Below are positions 1-7,930 of a DNA stretch of 64,000 nucleotides, piece after piece. Location: assembly GCA_947455205.1 (NCBI GenBank), contig CANGNF010000010.1, positions 1 to 64,000 of the forward strand, read 5' to 3'. Each line of letters opens with the position of its first letter. Positions within the stretch are counted from its first letter, which is position 1. Below the pieces are notes generated by a model. It saw only the letters and a list, made by a program, of their open reading frames with translations. It was not told the DNA's origin and ran no database searches. A program made the translations under genes and the position numbers. Source of the stretch: Acetobacteraceae bacterium. Lineage in GTDB: Bacteria > Pseudomonadota > Alphaproteobacteria > Acetobacterales > Acetobacteraceae.

Positions 1-224
1 GGCGCCGCCCGCCCAGGTGCCGGGCACCCAGGCCCGCACCGGCATCACTCCGCGCGATGCCGCCCGGGCCGAGTCCCCCGCCAACCCGCCGGGCGGTGCC
101 CAGACGCAGCACGCCGCGCCCGCGGCGCAGCCCGCCCCCACGCGGCGAGGCGGCCGGCGGTGGCAGCGCCACCTCCTCGCAGCCGCCGCCCACCGACCTG
201 GCGCCGGAAGCGTCGCGCCGCTGA
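1..224 (+). pseudogene. 3' end of an unidentified Pro/Ala-rich protein, apparently frameshifted
   Basis: The window opens inside a coding-like stretch. Frame 2 (from base 2) reads a Pro/Ala/Gln-rich sequence (APPAQVPGTQARTGITPRDA...) with G or C at nearly all third positions up to about base 145. From about base 148 the same codon bias continues in frame 3 and ends with ...PPPTDLAPEASRR and a TGA at 222-224. One reading is a C-terminal low-complexity tail interrupted by a single-base shift near 140-150, either real or a sequencing error. Alternatively only one frame is real; frame 2 alone runs on to a stop at 257-259. No domain is visible, so no function is proposed. Confidence 0.3.
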
Positions 225-310
225 CCAAGCGCTACGGGGCGGCAAGGCCGGGGCCCTGACCTTTCGCCACCGTTGCTGCTACACTCAACCGGGCGCGCGG
301 GAGTCGGGGC

Positions 311-943
311 ATGGTGTTCGTGATAGCGGTGGCCCAGCAGAAGGGCGGCGCCGGCAAGTCAACGGTCGCCGCCAACCTGGCGGTGGCCATGGTCCAGGCC
401 GGCCAGCGCGTGGCTCTGCTGGACACCGACCCGCAGCAATCCCTGGGCCGCTGGTGGGAGGAACGCGCCAACCAGCCACGCGCCCTGGCGCTGACCTTCG
501 AGACGCCCGCCGGCTGGCGCATCCCCGCCGCGATCGACCGGCTGAAGCGCGGCCATGACGTCATCATCCTGGACACCGCGCCGCACGCGGAGACCGAGGC
601 CAAGATCGCCATCCGCGCCGCCGACCTGGTGCTGCTGCCGATGCAGCCCAGCCCGGCCGACCTGTGGGCCAGCGACGCCACGCTGAAGCTGGCCGCCGCC
701 GAGGGCCGCCGCGCCGTGGTGCTGCTGAACCGCGTGCCGTCCAGCGGCAAGCTGCCGCAGCAGATCGAGGCGCTGCTGGCCGAGCGCCACATCCCCGTAC
801 TGCCGGAGCGCCTGGGCAACCGCACCGCCTTCGCCAGCGCCTTCATGCTGGGGCTGGCGGTGTGCGAGGCAGCGCCGCGCAACCAGGCCACCACCGAACT
901 CACCGCCCTGGCCGCAGCCTTGCGCGCCATGCAGAAAGGCTGA
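311..943 (+). CDS. ParA-family ATPase (orphan)
   Basis: A 210-residue P-loop ATPase of the ParA/MinD class. The deviant Walker A motif KGGAGKST is at residues 11-18, with LLDTDPQQS following and a Walker B-like VIILDTAP near residue 85. The length matches the short chromosomal or plasmid ParA forms without an N-terminal DNA-binding domain. Such ATPases dimerise on ATP and position DNA or protein cargo on the nucleoid. No ParB or centromere-like repeat lies next to it, so the cargo is unknown. The next gene starts 7 bp downstream, so the two may be cotranscribed. GGGAG lies upstream of the ATG. Confidence 0.85.
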   Translation: MVFVIAVAQQKGGAGKSTVAANLAVAMVQAGQRVALLDTDPQQSLGRWWEERANQPRALALTFETPAGWRIPAAIDRLKRGHDVIILDTAPHAETEAKIAIRAADLVLLPMQPSPADLWASDATLKLAAAEGRRAVVLLNRVPSSGKLPQQIEALLAERHIPVLPERLGNRTAFASAFMLGLAVCEAAPRNQATTELTALAAALRAMQKG

Positions 944-950
944 CCCCGCC

Positions 951-1406
951 ATGGTCCTTACCTGGGTCCTGTTCGCCCTCCACCTGATCTTCGCCGCGCT
1001 CTGGGTCGGCGGCCTGGGCTTCGCCTGGATCGCGCTGCGGCCGTCCATGAGCGTGCTGGAGCCGGCGCAGCGCCTGGCGCTGCATCGTGCCGTGCTGAAG
1101 CGCTTCTTCCTCATCGTCTGGCACGCCATCCCGATCATGTTCATCACCGGCTACTGGATGGTGAAGCGCAGCTTCGGCAGCATGGCGGCCTCCCCGCCCG
1201 AGTTGCATGCCATGGTGCTCGGCGGCGTGCTGATGACCCTGGTGTTCCTGTACGTCTTCTTCGTGCCGTGGAAGGCCGGGCGTGCGGCGATGGAGGCCGG
1301 CAACGCGCCCGCCGCCGCCGCCGCCTTCGGCCGCATCCGCCAGATGGTGGGCCTGAACCTGGTGCTGGGGCTGCTGACCATCTGCGCCGCGGCCTGGGAA
1401 AGCTGA
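951..1406 (+). CDS. CopD-like four-helix membrane protein
   Basis: A 151-residue integral membrane protein with about four hydrophobic segments (roughly 2-25, 45-65, 83-105 and 127-148). A histidine and a tryptophan in helix 1 (ALHLIFAALWVGG), a WHAIP motif in helix 2 and further polar residues resemble the CopD/DUF2269-type family. In that family conserved histidines may bind haem or metal. No substrate can be assigned. It lies between parA and two GNAT genes, and its TGA overlaps the next start (TGATG), which indicates coupled translation with the acetyltransferase. Confidence 0.6.
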   Translation: MVLTWVLFALHLIFAALWVGGLGFAWIALRPSMSVLEPAQRLALHRAVLKRFFLIVWHAIPIMFITGYWMVKRSFGSMAASPPELHAMVLGGVLMTLVFLYVFFVPWKAGRAAMEAGNAPAAAAAFGRIRQMVGLNLVLGLLTICAAAWES

Positions 1407-1834
1407 TGGCCAACGAAGGCATCGAGATCAGCGAGGACGACTTCCCGGAGCTGGAAGCCGTCGCCGCCATCCAGCGCGGGCTGCACGCCTACAACCAGGA
1501 AATGGGCGGGCCCTATGACCGGGAGCCGGTGACGGTGCTGGCGCGCGATGCCTCCGGCACCGTGCGCGGCGGGCTGCTGGGGCTTACCTACTGGAACTGG
1601 CTGTTCATCGACTGGCTGTGGCTGGCGCGTGACATGCGCGGCCAGGGCCTGGGCAGCCAGTTGCTGGAACGGGCGGAGGCGATTGCCCGCGGCCGCGGCT
1701 GCACCAACGCCTATACGGATACCTTCAGTTTCCAGGCGCCGCATTTCTGGACCCGCGCCGGCTATGCCGAGTTCGGCCGGCTGGACGAGATGCCGCCCGG
1801 CCACGCCCGCATCTGGTTCAAGAAGACCCTCTGA
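1406..1834 (+). CDS. GNAT-family N-acetyltransferase (copy 1)
   Basis: A 142-residue Gcn5-related acetyltransferase. The acetyl-CoA pyrophosphate loop (R/QxxGxG/A) is RGQGLGSQLL near residues 78-87, preceded by the beta4 strand WLFIDWLWLA. The C-terminal half has SFQAPHFWTRAGY, typical of this family. The start is the ATG that overlaps the upstream stop; longer upstream starts lie inside the preceding gene. The next gene encodes a clear paralogue (shared WL..DWLW, RxQGLG, SFQAP, MP.G..R.WF.K), so the pair arose by tandem duplication. The acceptor substrate is unknown. Confidence 0.8.
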   Translation: MANEGIEISEDDFPELEAVAAIQRGLHAYNQEMGGPYDREPVTVLARDASGTVRGGLLGLTYWNWLFIDWLWLARDMRGQGLGSQLLERAEAIARGRGCTNAYTDTFSFQAPHFWTRAGYAEFGRLDEMPPGHARIWFKKTL

Positions 1835-1835
1835 C

Positions 1836-2270
1836 ATGGCGGCGATCACCCTGACCATCCGCCCGACCAAGGCGGAGCGGGACGCCATCGGCCAAGGCCT
1901 GGGCGACTACAACCGCGTGGCGCACCCCGGCAAGCTGGGCGGCGGGGAGCGATGGTTCATCGCCCGCGACGGGGCCGGCACCATCATCGCCGGCGCCAAG
2001 TGCGACCAGGCCTGGGACTGGCTGTACGTGGACTGGCTCTGGGTGGCGGAGGCGCATCGCCGCCAGGGGCTGGGCGGGCGCCTGCTGGCCGAGGCCGAGA
2101 CCTTCGCCCGCGCCAAGGGGCTGCTGGGCCTGCACCTGAACACCTGGTCGTTCCAGGCCCCCGACTACTATCCGCGGCACGGCTTCATCGAGGCCGGCCG
2201 CATCGCGGACATGCCCAAGGGCGTGGTCCGCCACTGGTTCGTCAAACGCTTTGAGGAAGAGAAGCCATGA
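1836..2270 (+). CDS. GNAT-family N-acetyltransferase (copy 2)
   Basis: A 144-residue acetyltransferase paralogous to the preceding gene. Its acetyl-CoA loop is RRQGLGGRLL near residues 75-84, after WLYVDWLWVA, and NTWSFQAPDYYPRHGF is in the C-terminal half. It starts one base after the upstream stop and its own stop overlaps the next start (ATGA), so genes 951-3244 look like one operon. The pair may act as a heterodimer or on related small amines; nothing in the sequence names the substrate. Confidence 0.8.
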   Translation: MAAITLTIRPTKAERDAIGQGLGDYNRVAHPGKLGGGERWFIARDGAGTIIAGAKCDQAWDWLYVDWLWVAEAHRRQGLGGRLLAEAETFARAKGLLGLHLNTWSFQAPDYYPRHGFIEAGRIADMPKGVVRHWFVKRFEEEKP

Positions 2271-3244
2271 AGGCAGCCGTCGTTACCGAGAACGGGGTCC
2301 AGGTACTGGATGTCGCCACGCCGAAGCCCGGCCCCGCGCAGGTGCTGGTGCGCGTCCGCGCCGCCAGCCTGAACCGCGCCGACCTGGCGGTGGCCGCCGG
2401 CCACGCGCATGGCCGCCAGGGCGGGCCGGGCACCATCATCGGGCTGGACTTCGCCGGCGAGGTCGCCGAGTGCGGGCCGGAGGTACCAGCGCACATCAAG
2501 CCGGGCATGCGCGTGATGGCCAAGGGTGCCGGCTGCTACGCCGAATACGCGCTGGCGGACTGGGGCACGGTCTCCACCATTCCCGGCAACAACATGAGTT
2601 GGACCCAGGCGGCGACGCTGCCGGTGGCGCTGACCACCATGCACAACGCCGTGGTGACCATGGGCGGGCTGAAGCCGGGCCAGAGCATCCTGATCCAGGG
2701 CGCGTCCTCCGGCGTCGGCCTGATGGGCATGCAGATCGCCAAGCTGATGGGCGCGGGAAAGGTGCTGGGCAGCAGCACCAACGCCGCTCGCCGCGCCAAG
2801 CTGAAGGAGTTCGGCTGCGACGTGGCGGTTGATACCTCCGACGCCAGCTGGCCCGACCAGGTGCTGGCGGCGACCGACGGCCGCGGCGTGGACGTGATCG
2901 TGGACCAGATCAGCAACGGCGTGGCCAACGGCAACCTGAAGTGCTGCGCCATCCTGGGCACCATCATCAACGTGGGGCGCCTGGGCGGCAGCAAGGGCGA
3001 GTTCGACTTCGACCTGCATGCGGCGCGGCGCATCAACTACATCGGCGTCACCTTCCGCACCCGCAGCACGGAGGAAGTGCGCGAGATCAACCGCCTGATG
3101 GTCCAGGACCTGTGGCCGGCGGTGGAGGCGGGCAAGCTGAGCCTGCCGGTGGACAAGGTGTTCCCGCTGGCCCAGGCGGTGGAAGCGCTGGCGCACATGA
3201 AGGCCAACCAGCACTTCGGCAAGATCGTGCTGTCCATGGAGTAG
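2267..3244 (+). CDS. MDR-family NAD(P)H:quinone oxidoreductase-like protein
   Basis: A 325-residue medium-chain dehydrogenase/reductase. The N-terminal GroES-like half contains RAASLNRADL and GLDFAGEV. The nucleotide-binding half has GASSGVG at residues 145-151. The usual catalytic and structural zinc cysteines are absent, which places it with zinc-free quinone/enone reductases that use NADPH on carbonyl or quinone substrates. It is the last gene of the run beginning at parA and is followed by a hairpin shared with the convergent BLUF gene. Confidence 0.8.
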   Translation: MKAAVVTENGVQVLDVATPKPGPAQVLVRVRAASLNRADLAVAAGHAHGRQGGPGTIIGLDFAGEVAECGPEVPAHIKPGMRVMAKGAGCYAEYALADWGTVSTIPGNNMSWTQAATLPVALTTMHNAVVTMGGLKPGQSILIQGASSGVGLMGMQIAKLMGAGKVLGSSTNAARRAKLKEFGCDVAVDTSDASWPDQVLAATDGRGVDVIVDQISNGVANGNLKCCAILGTIINVGRLGGSKGEFDFDLHAARRINYIGVTFRTRSTEEVREINRLMVQDLWPAVEAGKLSLPVDKVFPLAQAVEALAHMKANQHFGKIVLSME

Positions 3245-3252
3245 GCCGGCAC

Positions 3253-3284
3253 GCGGCGTGGTCCACCCCGGTGGATCGCGCCGC
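3253..3284. terminator. Hairpin between convergent MDR and BLUF genes
   Basis: GCGGCGT and GGTCCACC pair with GGTGGATC and GCGCCGC around a CC centre. This gives a nearly continuous 14-15 bp stem with two G-U pairs. It lies 9 bp after one stop and 9 bp before the opposing stop, so it could terminate both strands. There is no T tract. The GGTGGATC.CGCC arm resembles that of the hairpin at 31089-31124. Confidence 0.45.
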
Positions 3285-3292
3285 TTCCGGCG

Positions 3293-3697
3293 TTACCCCG
3301 GCGTGGCCGCCAGCCGGTGGAACAGCGCCATGAAATCCTCCATCGGCGCCTGGCGCGGCACGCCGGCCGCCACATCGGCGGCGGACCACAGCCCGCCCGG
3401 CAGCGCGGTCTCGCGCATCTCCCATTTGCCGAACAGGCGGAAATCCGCATCCTGCATGGCCACCAGCGTCACCTGCGCGTGCCGCGTGTCGGCCAGGATG
3501 CGGGCGAAGGTATCCGAAACCGCCTGGCGCGGCCCTTCCAGCAACTGCACGAACAGGTCGTCGCGGCTGACCAGCACGCCGGTGATGCCCTGGCGCCTGT
3601 TGCGCGGCCTGGAGGTTCGCAGGATGGCGGCGAGCAACTCCGGCCCGGGGGTCACGGGGACGGAAACATAGGTCAGTTGGGAAACCGGCAGGCTCAT
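3293..3697 (-). CDS. BLUF-domain blue-light sensor
   Basis: A 134-residue stand-alone BLUF domain, which binds FAD and changes the flavin hydrogen-bond network on blue light. The key residues are present: Tyr10 (QLTYVS), Asn33 (RPRNRRQGITG) and Gln51 (LFVQLLEG). Their spacing is nearly that of AppA Tyr21/Asn45/Gln63. The downstream ILADTRHAQVTL and FGKWEMR are also typical. There is no output domain, so it must signal through a partner protein. The ATG at 3697 is preceded by GGAGTGAG; a GTG three bases earlier is less likely. It sits alone between a convergent and a divergent neighbour. Confidence 0.9.
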   Translation of the reverse strand: MSLPVSQLTYVSVPVTPGPELLAAILRTSRPRNRRQGITGVLVSRDDLFVQLLEGPRQAVSDTFARILADTRHAQVTLVAMQDADFRLFGKWEMRETALPGGLWSAADVAAGVPRQAPMEDFMALFHRLAATPG

Positions 3698-3873
3698 CAC
3701 TCACTCCGCGTCCGCGCCGCGTTCCGGTCGGCGGCTGGCGCCGGCACATAGAAACCGCTGCCCGCCCGCAGCGCAATGCCGCTTGGGACCGGCGCCGGCC
3801 GCAGCCCCACATGGTTGCAATTGGGTGCCGAAGCCCCGCAAGCTGCCGGGCAACGAACCATGGGAGGATGCCG

Positions 3874-4986
3874 ATGTCCCGCCACCTGCTGGCGACCCTG
3901 CTGCTGTGCCTTGGCCTGGCGCTGCCCGCCGCCGCGCACGGCCCCAACCAGCCACCGCACCAGACCTACCGGGTCGGCGACCTGCGGCTGGAAAGCGGCG
4001 AGACGATCCGCGACTTCGGCATCAGCTACGTCACCCACGGTACGCTGAACGCGGCGAAGTCCAACGCGATCCTGATGGTCACCGCGATCAGCGGCAACCA
4101 CCACCGGCTGGACTTCCTGATCGGGCCGGGCAAGGCGCTGGATACCGACAAGTATTTCATCATCGCCACCGACGCCATCGGCAACGGGCTGACCACCAGC
4201 CCCAGCAACAGCCAGGCGCAGCCGCGCATGCAGTTTCCGCGCTTCGGCATCCGCGACATGATCGCAAGCCAGCACGCGCTGCTGACGCGCCACCTCGGCA
4301 TCAACCACGTCGTCTCCGTGGTCGGGCCCTCCATGGGCGGCATGCAGGTGCTGCAATGGGGCGTTTCCCACCCCGACTTCATGGACAGCCTGGTGGCCAT
4401 GGTGCCGCTGGCCCGCACCCCGGCCTGGACCGTGGCGGTGCTGGACGCCAGCCGCCAGGCCATCATGCTCGACCCCGCCTGGAACCAGGGCAACTACACC
4501 GCCCAGCCGGAGCGCGGGGTGCGGCTGTGGCGCGACATCCTGAGCTTCCTGGCCGCCCGCAGCCCCGAGATGTACCGCGACCAGTTCCCGACCCAGCCGA
4601 TGGACGTGCTGCCCTGGCTGCGGGCGCAGGAGACCAGCCTGCTCAACGCCTTCGACGCGAATGACTGGCTGTACCAGACCTGGGCCTATGAGCGGCACGA
4701 CATCGGCACCACCCCGGGCATCCAGGGCGGCACGCTTGGCGCGTTGCGCGCGATCAAGGCCAAGACCCTGGTGCTGCACGGCACCGGCGACCTGCTGAAC
4801 CCGGAATACGAGCCGATCGAGACCAGCCGCTACATCCGCGATGTCCGCGTGGTGCGGATCAGCCCCGGCACCATCACCGGCCATGCCTCGGCCGGCGGTG
4901 GCTTTCCGGCCGATGTGGACTTCCTGAACCACGAGACGGCGCAGTTCCTGGACGTGGTCACCCAGCACGGGCGGCGGCTGCGGTAG
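3874..4986 (+). CDS. Secreted MetX-like alpha/beta hydrolase
   Basis: A 370-residue alpha/beta-hydrolase of the homoserine O-acetyltransferase family with an N-terminal Sec signal (about 1-22, ALPAAAHG). The nucleophile is Ser153 in GPSMGG; the likely acid and base are Asp306 (HGTGDLLNP) and His337 (ITGHA). Cytosolic MetX enzymes lack a signal peptide, so this protein probably acts in the periplasm as an acyltransferase or esterase rather than in methionine synthesis. The start was chosen because GGGAGG at 3862-3867 is 6 bp before this ATG; the ATG at 3868 directly abuts that site. Confidence 0.8.
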   Translation: MSRHLLATLLLCLGLALPAAAHGPNQPPHQTYRVGDLRLESGETIRDFGISYVTHGTLNAAKSNAILMVTAISGNHHRLDFLIGPGKALDTDKYFIIATDAIGNGLTTSPSNSQAQPRMQFPRFGIRDMIASQHALLTRHLGINHVVSVVGPSMGGMQVLQWGVSHPDFMDSLVAMVPLARTPAWTVAVLDASRQAIMLDPAWNQGNYTAQPERGVRLWRDILSFLAARSPEMYRDQFPTQPMDVLPWLRAQETSLLNAFDANDWLYQTWAYERHDIGTTPGIQGGTLGALRAIKAKTLVLHGTGDLLNPEYEPIETSRYIRDVRVVRISPGTITGHASAGGGFPADVDFLNHETAQFLDVVTQHGRRLR

Positions 4987-5007
4987 GCCGGCTCAGCGCC
5001 AGCCCCG

Positions 5008-5031
5008 GGCGGGCCAGCGCGCTGGCCCGCC
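5008..5031. terminator. Perfect 24-bp palindrome downstream of the MetX-like gene
   Basis: GGCGGGCCAGCG is followed immediately by its exact reverse complement. The GC-only stem lies 22 bp after the hydrolase stop and has no T tract. It could act as a terminator or protect the 3' end. Confidence 0.4.
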
Positions 5032-5092
5032 ACCACAACATGGCAGCGCGCCGCAGCAGGCGCCGCGGCCGGGCGGAGCCAGGTCGTTGCGC

Positions 5093-5169
5093 CTAGGCCG
5101 CGTCCCGCCACAGCCAGGGCAGCACCGCGAAGGCGTTGAACGCCGTACTTTGGTACTGTTCCACCTCGC
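5093..5169 (-). other. Coding-like remnant downstream of the EamA transporter
   Basis: Just past the stop of the transporter gene, a different minus-strand frame keeps strong G/C third-position bias and ends FNAFAVLPWLWRDAA before a TAG at 5093-5095. It has no start of its own. A one-base change at the transporter stop would join it as a roughly 25-residue extension. It may be a frameshifted C-terminus or the remnant of another gene. The stretch between here and the palindrome at 5031 shows no gene. Confidence 0.3.
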
Positions 5170-6066
5170 TCAACGGCGGATGCCCAACTGGACTTCCCGG
5201 TACCAGATGTAGATCCCGCTGCCGACCAGCAGCGCGATACCCCCGAAGGCCGCGGCATCCGGCACCTCGGCCCAGACCACCGCGCCCAGCAGCGCCGTCC
5301 ACAGGATGCCGCTGTACTCGAACGGCGCCAGCAGCGTCGCCTCGCCGCTGCGGTAGGCTGCGGTCATCAGCACCTGGCCCAGCGCCGAGACCACGCCGCA
5401 GCCGGCCAGCAGCGCCCATTGCGTAGCGCTGGGCGGCACCCAGACCGGCACCGCCGCAATGCCCGCCACCACGGCGGCGGAAAGCGCGAACCAAACGACG
5501 ATGGCGACCCCGGATTCGCCGGCATCGCCCATGCGACGAATGGTCACCATGGCCATGGCCCAGCCCACCGCGCCCAGCAGCACGCCGCCCGCGGCCAGCA
5601 GGTCCAGCCCCGCGCCGCCGCCGGGGCGCACCACCACCAGCACGCCGCAGAACCCCAGCGCCACCGCCAGGCCGCGCCGCCAGCGCAGCCTTTCCCCCAT
5701 GAACAGCACGGCGATCAGCGTCAGGAACAGCGGCATGGTGAAGCCGAGCGCCGTGGCCGTTGCCAGCGGCAGGTGGGCGTACCCGTAGAAGGCGCCGGCC
5801 ATGCCGACCAGGCCCCAGAAGGTCCGCTCGGCATGGGCGCGCGGGTTGCGGGTGCGGAGGGCGCCAAATCCTTCAGGGGCGCGCAGCAGCAGCGGCAGCA
5901 GGGCGGGAATGGCGAACAGGTTGCGGCACAGCATCACCTCCGCCACCGGGATCTCGCCGTCCAGCGCCTTCACGCAGGCCGCGGCCATGCCAAAGGCCGC
6001 GGCGGCGCCGAGCACGCAGAGGATTCCCCGGCGCCTGGCGCCGGCCTGGGTAACGGTGCTGCTCAT
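5170..6066 (-). CDS. EamA/DMT-superfamily transporter
   Basis: A 298-residue inner-membrane protein with two EamA repeats and about ten hydrophobic helices. Typical features are ALGFTMPLFLTLIAVLFMGERL at the end of the first half and the PFEYSGILWTALLGAVVWAEVP equivalent in the second. Family members export or import metabolites such as amino acids; the substrate cannot be read from sequence. The ATG at 6066 is preceded by AAAGGG with 7-bp spacing; an ATG at 6105 would add 13 residues. It is divergent from the Nudix gene across only 37 bp. See 5093-5169 for a possible frameshifted tail. Confidence 0.85.
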   Translation of the reverse strand: MSSTVTQAGARRRGILCVLGAAAAFGMAAACVKALDGEIPVAEVMLCRNLFAIPALLPLLLRAPEGFGALRTRNPRAHAERTFWGLVGMAGAFYGYAHLPLATATALGFTMPLFLTLIAVLFMGERLRWRRGLAVALGFCGVLVVVRPGGGAGLDLLAAGGVLLGAVGWAMAMVTIRRMGDAGESGVAIVVWFALSAAVVAGIAAVPVWVPPSATQWALLAGCGVVSALGQVLMTAAYRSGEATLLAPFEYSGILWTALLGAVVWAEVPDAAAFGGIALLVGSGIYIWYREVQLGIRR

Positions 6067-6103
6067 GGACTGGCCCTTTGCCCAACGGTAGGGTGCCACC
6101 GCC

Positions 6104-6742
6104 ATGAACACCAGACCCGCCAAGGCGCCGCTGATCCCCGCCCACCCGAAGATCCAGGTGCAGGAGGACCAGGTGGTGTGGGATGGCCGCTTCCCGCTGC
6201 AACGGGTGAAGTTCCGCTTCACCAGGTTCGACGGCGCCGAATCCGGCGTGCTGACCTGGGAGCTGTGGCGCCGCGGCCGCGGCGTGGCGGTGCTGCCCTA
6301 CGACCCCGCGCAGGATTCGGTGGCGCTGATCCAGCAGTTTCGCCTGCCCGCGCTGGCCGCCGGGCTGGACCCGGTGATGACGGAATGCGCCGCCGGCCTG
6401 CTGGAAGCCGGCGAGGACCCTCTGGAAGCCGCCCGCCGCGAATGCGAGGAGGAGACCGGGCTGAAGCCGGACCTGTTCGAGAAGATCGGCGGCTTCATGC
6501 TGATGCAGGGCGGCTGCGACGAGGTGCTGCACATGTACGGCGCCCGCGTGGCCCTGCCTCCGCTTGGCGAGGCCGGCACGCATGGGCTGCAGGACGAGCA
6601 CGAGGACATCAAGGTGACGGTGCTGCCGGCCGAGCAGGCCTTCGCCCTGCTGGACACGGGCGGCGTGCAGAACGCCACCCTGGCGATATGCCTGTACTGG
6701 CTGCGGACACATCGCGCCCGGCTGCGGCAGGAATGGGCCTGA
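6104..6742 (+). CDS. Nudix hydrolase, ADP-ribose pyrophosphatase-like
   Basis: A 212-residue Nudix protein. The 23-residue Nudix box (GX5EX7REUXEEXGU) is complete at residues 98-120: GLLEAGEDPL...RECEEETGL. The N-terminal beta domain and the VALIQQFRLPAL segment resemble NudF/ADP-ribose pyrophosphatases, which hydrolyse ADP-ribose to AMP and ribose 5-phosphate with Mg2+. A different nucleoside diphosphate substrate is possible. The gene is single, convergent with the SnoaL-like gene 9 bp away. Confidence 0.85.
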   Translation: MNTRPAKAPLIPAHPKIQVQEDQVVWDGRFPLQRVKFRFTRFDGAESGVLTWELWRRGRGVAVLPYDPAQDSVALIQQFRLPALAAGLDPVMTECAAGLLEAGEDPLEAARRECEEETGLKPDLFEKIGGFMLMQGGCDEVLHMYGARVALPPLGEAGTHGLQDEHEDIKVTVLPAEQAFALLDTGGVQNATLAICLYWLRTHRARLRQEWA

Positions 6743-6751
6743 GGCGCGCCG

Positions 6752-7129
6752 CTAGGCCGCCTTGCGGAACACATCCTTCAGGCAGACCAGCCCGTCGCGG
6801 AAACGGTACAGTTCCACGCCCTCGAAATCCCGGGCCGGGCCGCCGTCGCGCGGGGTTTCGCGCATGCGGAAGGTCATCACCGTCAGCTCCGGCAGGTGGT
6901 GGTAGGCCACGTCGGAGAAGCGCGCCTCGGCGCGAGCGCGCATCGCCGCCAGCTCCGCCGCCACCGCCTCGCGGCCCTGCAGACGGCGCGGCTGGCCGGC
7001 TGCATCCACCCCGGCCCAGGTGAAATCCGGCGTCACCACCTGGTACAGCAGGTCCATGTCGGCCTTGAACCAGGCCCGGCCAAAGCCACGGAACATCGCC
7101 TCCCGCGCCGCCAGATCACCCGCCTGCAT
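6752..7129 (-). CDS. SnoaL/NTF2-like protein
   Basis: A 125-residue cone-shaped NTF2-like fold protein. The N-terminal helix and pocket region (FGRAWFKADMDLLYQVVTPD) and the strand pattern ending FEGVELYRFRDGL are typical of SnoaL-like polyketide cyclase/ketosteroid-isomerase relatives. These may be enzymes or small-molecule binders. The ATG at 7129 has GGAGGG five bases upstream; earlier starts lack a ribosome site. It is divergent from the AlaX gene and has no clear functional partner. Confidence 0.65.
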   Translation of the reverse strand: MQAGDLAAREAMFRGFGRAWFKADMDLLYQVVTPDFTWAGVDAAGQPRRLQGREAVAAELAAMRARAEARFSDVAYHHLPELTVMTFRMRETPRDGGPARDFEGVELYRFRDGLVCLKDVFRKAA

Positions 7130-7197
7130 CGCTGCCCTCCCCGGTTTGGCCAAGGCGGCAGCTTGCCCCGCCGCCGCCGTTCGGGGAAAGTCCCCCG

Positions 7198-7923
7198 ATG
7201 CCCACCGAACTCCTGTTCCGCGACGACGCCTATCTGCGCGAATGCACCGCCCGCGTGCTGGCCGCCACGCCCGAGGGCGTGCTGCTGGACCGCACCATCT
7301 TCTACCCCCAGGGCGGCGGCCAGCCCGGCGATACCGGCCGGCTGCGCTGGGACGGCGGCGAGATGCCCGTGGCCAACGCGGTGAAGGGCGAGGCCGATAC
7401 CGTCCTGCACCTGCCGGCGCCGGAGGCCGCTCTGCCGCCGGTGGGCGCCGAGGTGACCGCCGCGCTGGACTGGGACCGCCGCCACCGCCACATGCGGATG
7501 CACAGCGCCATGCACCTGCTGTGCAGCCTGATCCCCGGCGCCGGCGTCACCGGTGGCCAGGTGGGCGCGGAACGGTCGCGGCTCGACTTCGACCTGGCGT
7601 CGCCGCCGGCCAAGGAAGAGCTGACCGAAAAGCTGAACGCGCTGATCGCCGCCGACCATCCGCTGGGCCAGCGCTGGATCACCGACGCCGAGCTGGACGA
7701 GAACCCCGCGCTGGTCCGCACCCTGTCCGTGCAGCCGCCGCGCGGCGCCGGCCAGGTGCGGCTGGTGCGGGTGGGCGACGACGCGGCCCCGGTGGACCTG
7801 CAACCCTGCGGCGGCACGCATGTCGCCCGCACCGGGGAGATCGGCCGCATCGAGGTCACCAAGCTGGAAAACAAGGGCAAGCAGAACCGGCGCGTCTATC
7901 TCGTGCTGGCTGCCGGGGAGTAA
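7198..7923 (+). CDS. Alanyl-tRNA editing protein AlaX-like
   Basis: A 241-residue free-standing homologue of the AlaRS editing domain, which deacylates Ser- or Gly-mischarged tRNA-Ala. The zinc ligands of the family are visible: His102 and His106 in HSAMH, and Cys204 and His208 in CGGTH. The FYPQGGGQPGDTG motif near residue 35 is also diagnostic. The upstream GGGGAAAG supports this ATG. The sulfurtransferase and MetC genes follow at 7 bp and 1 bp, so the three are likely cotranscribed. Confidence 0.88.
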   Translation: MPTELLFRDDAYLRECTARVLAATPEGVLLDRTIFYPQGGGQPGDTGRLRWDGGEMPVANAVKGEADTVLHLPAPEAALPPVGAEVTAALDWDRRHRHMRMHSAMHLLCSLIPGAGVTGGQVGAERSRLDFDLASPPAKEELTEKLNALIAADHPLGQRWITDAELDENPALVRTLSVQPPRGAGQVRLVRVGDDAAPVDLQPCGGTHVARTGEIGRIEVTKLENKGKQNRRVYLVLAAGE

Positions 7924-7930
7924 TGCCGCG

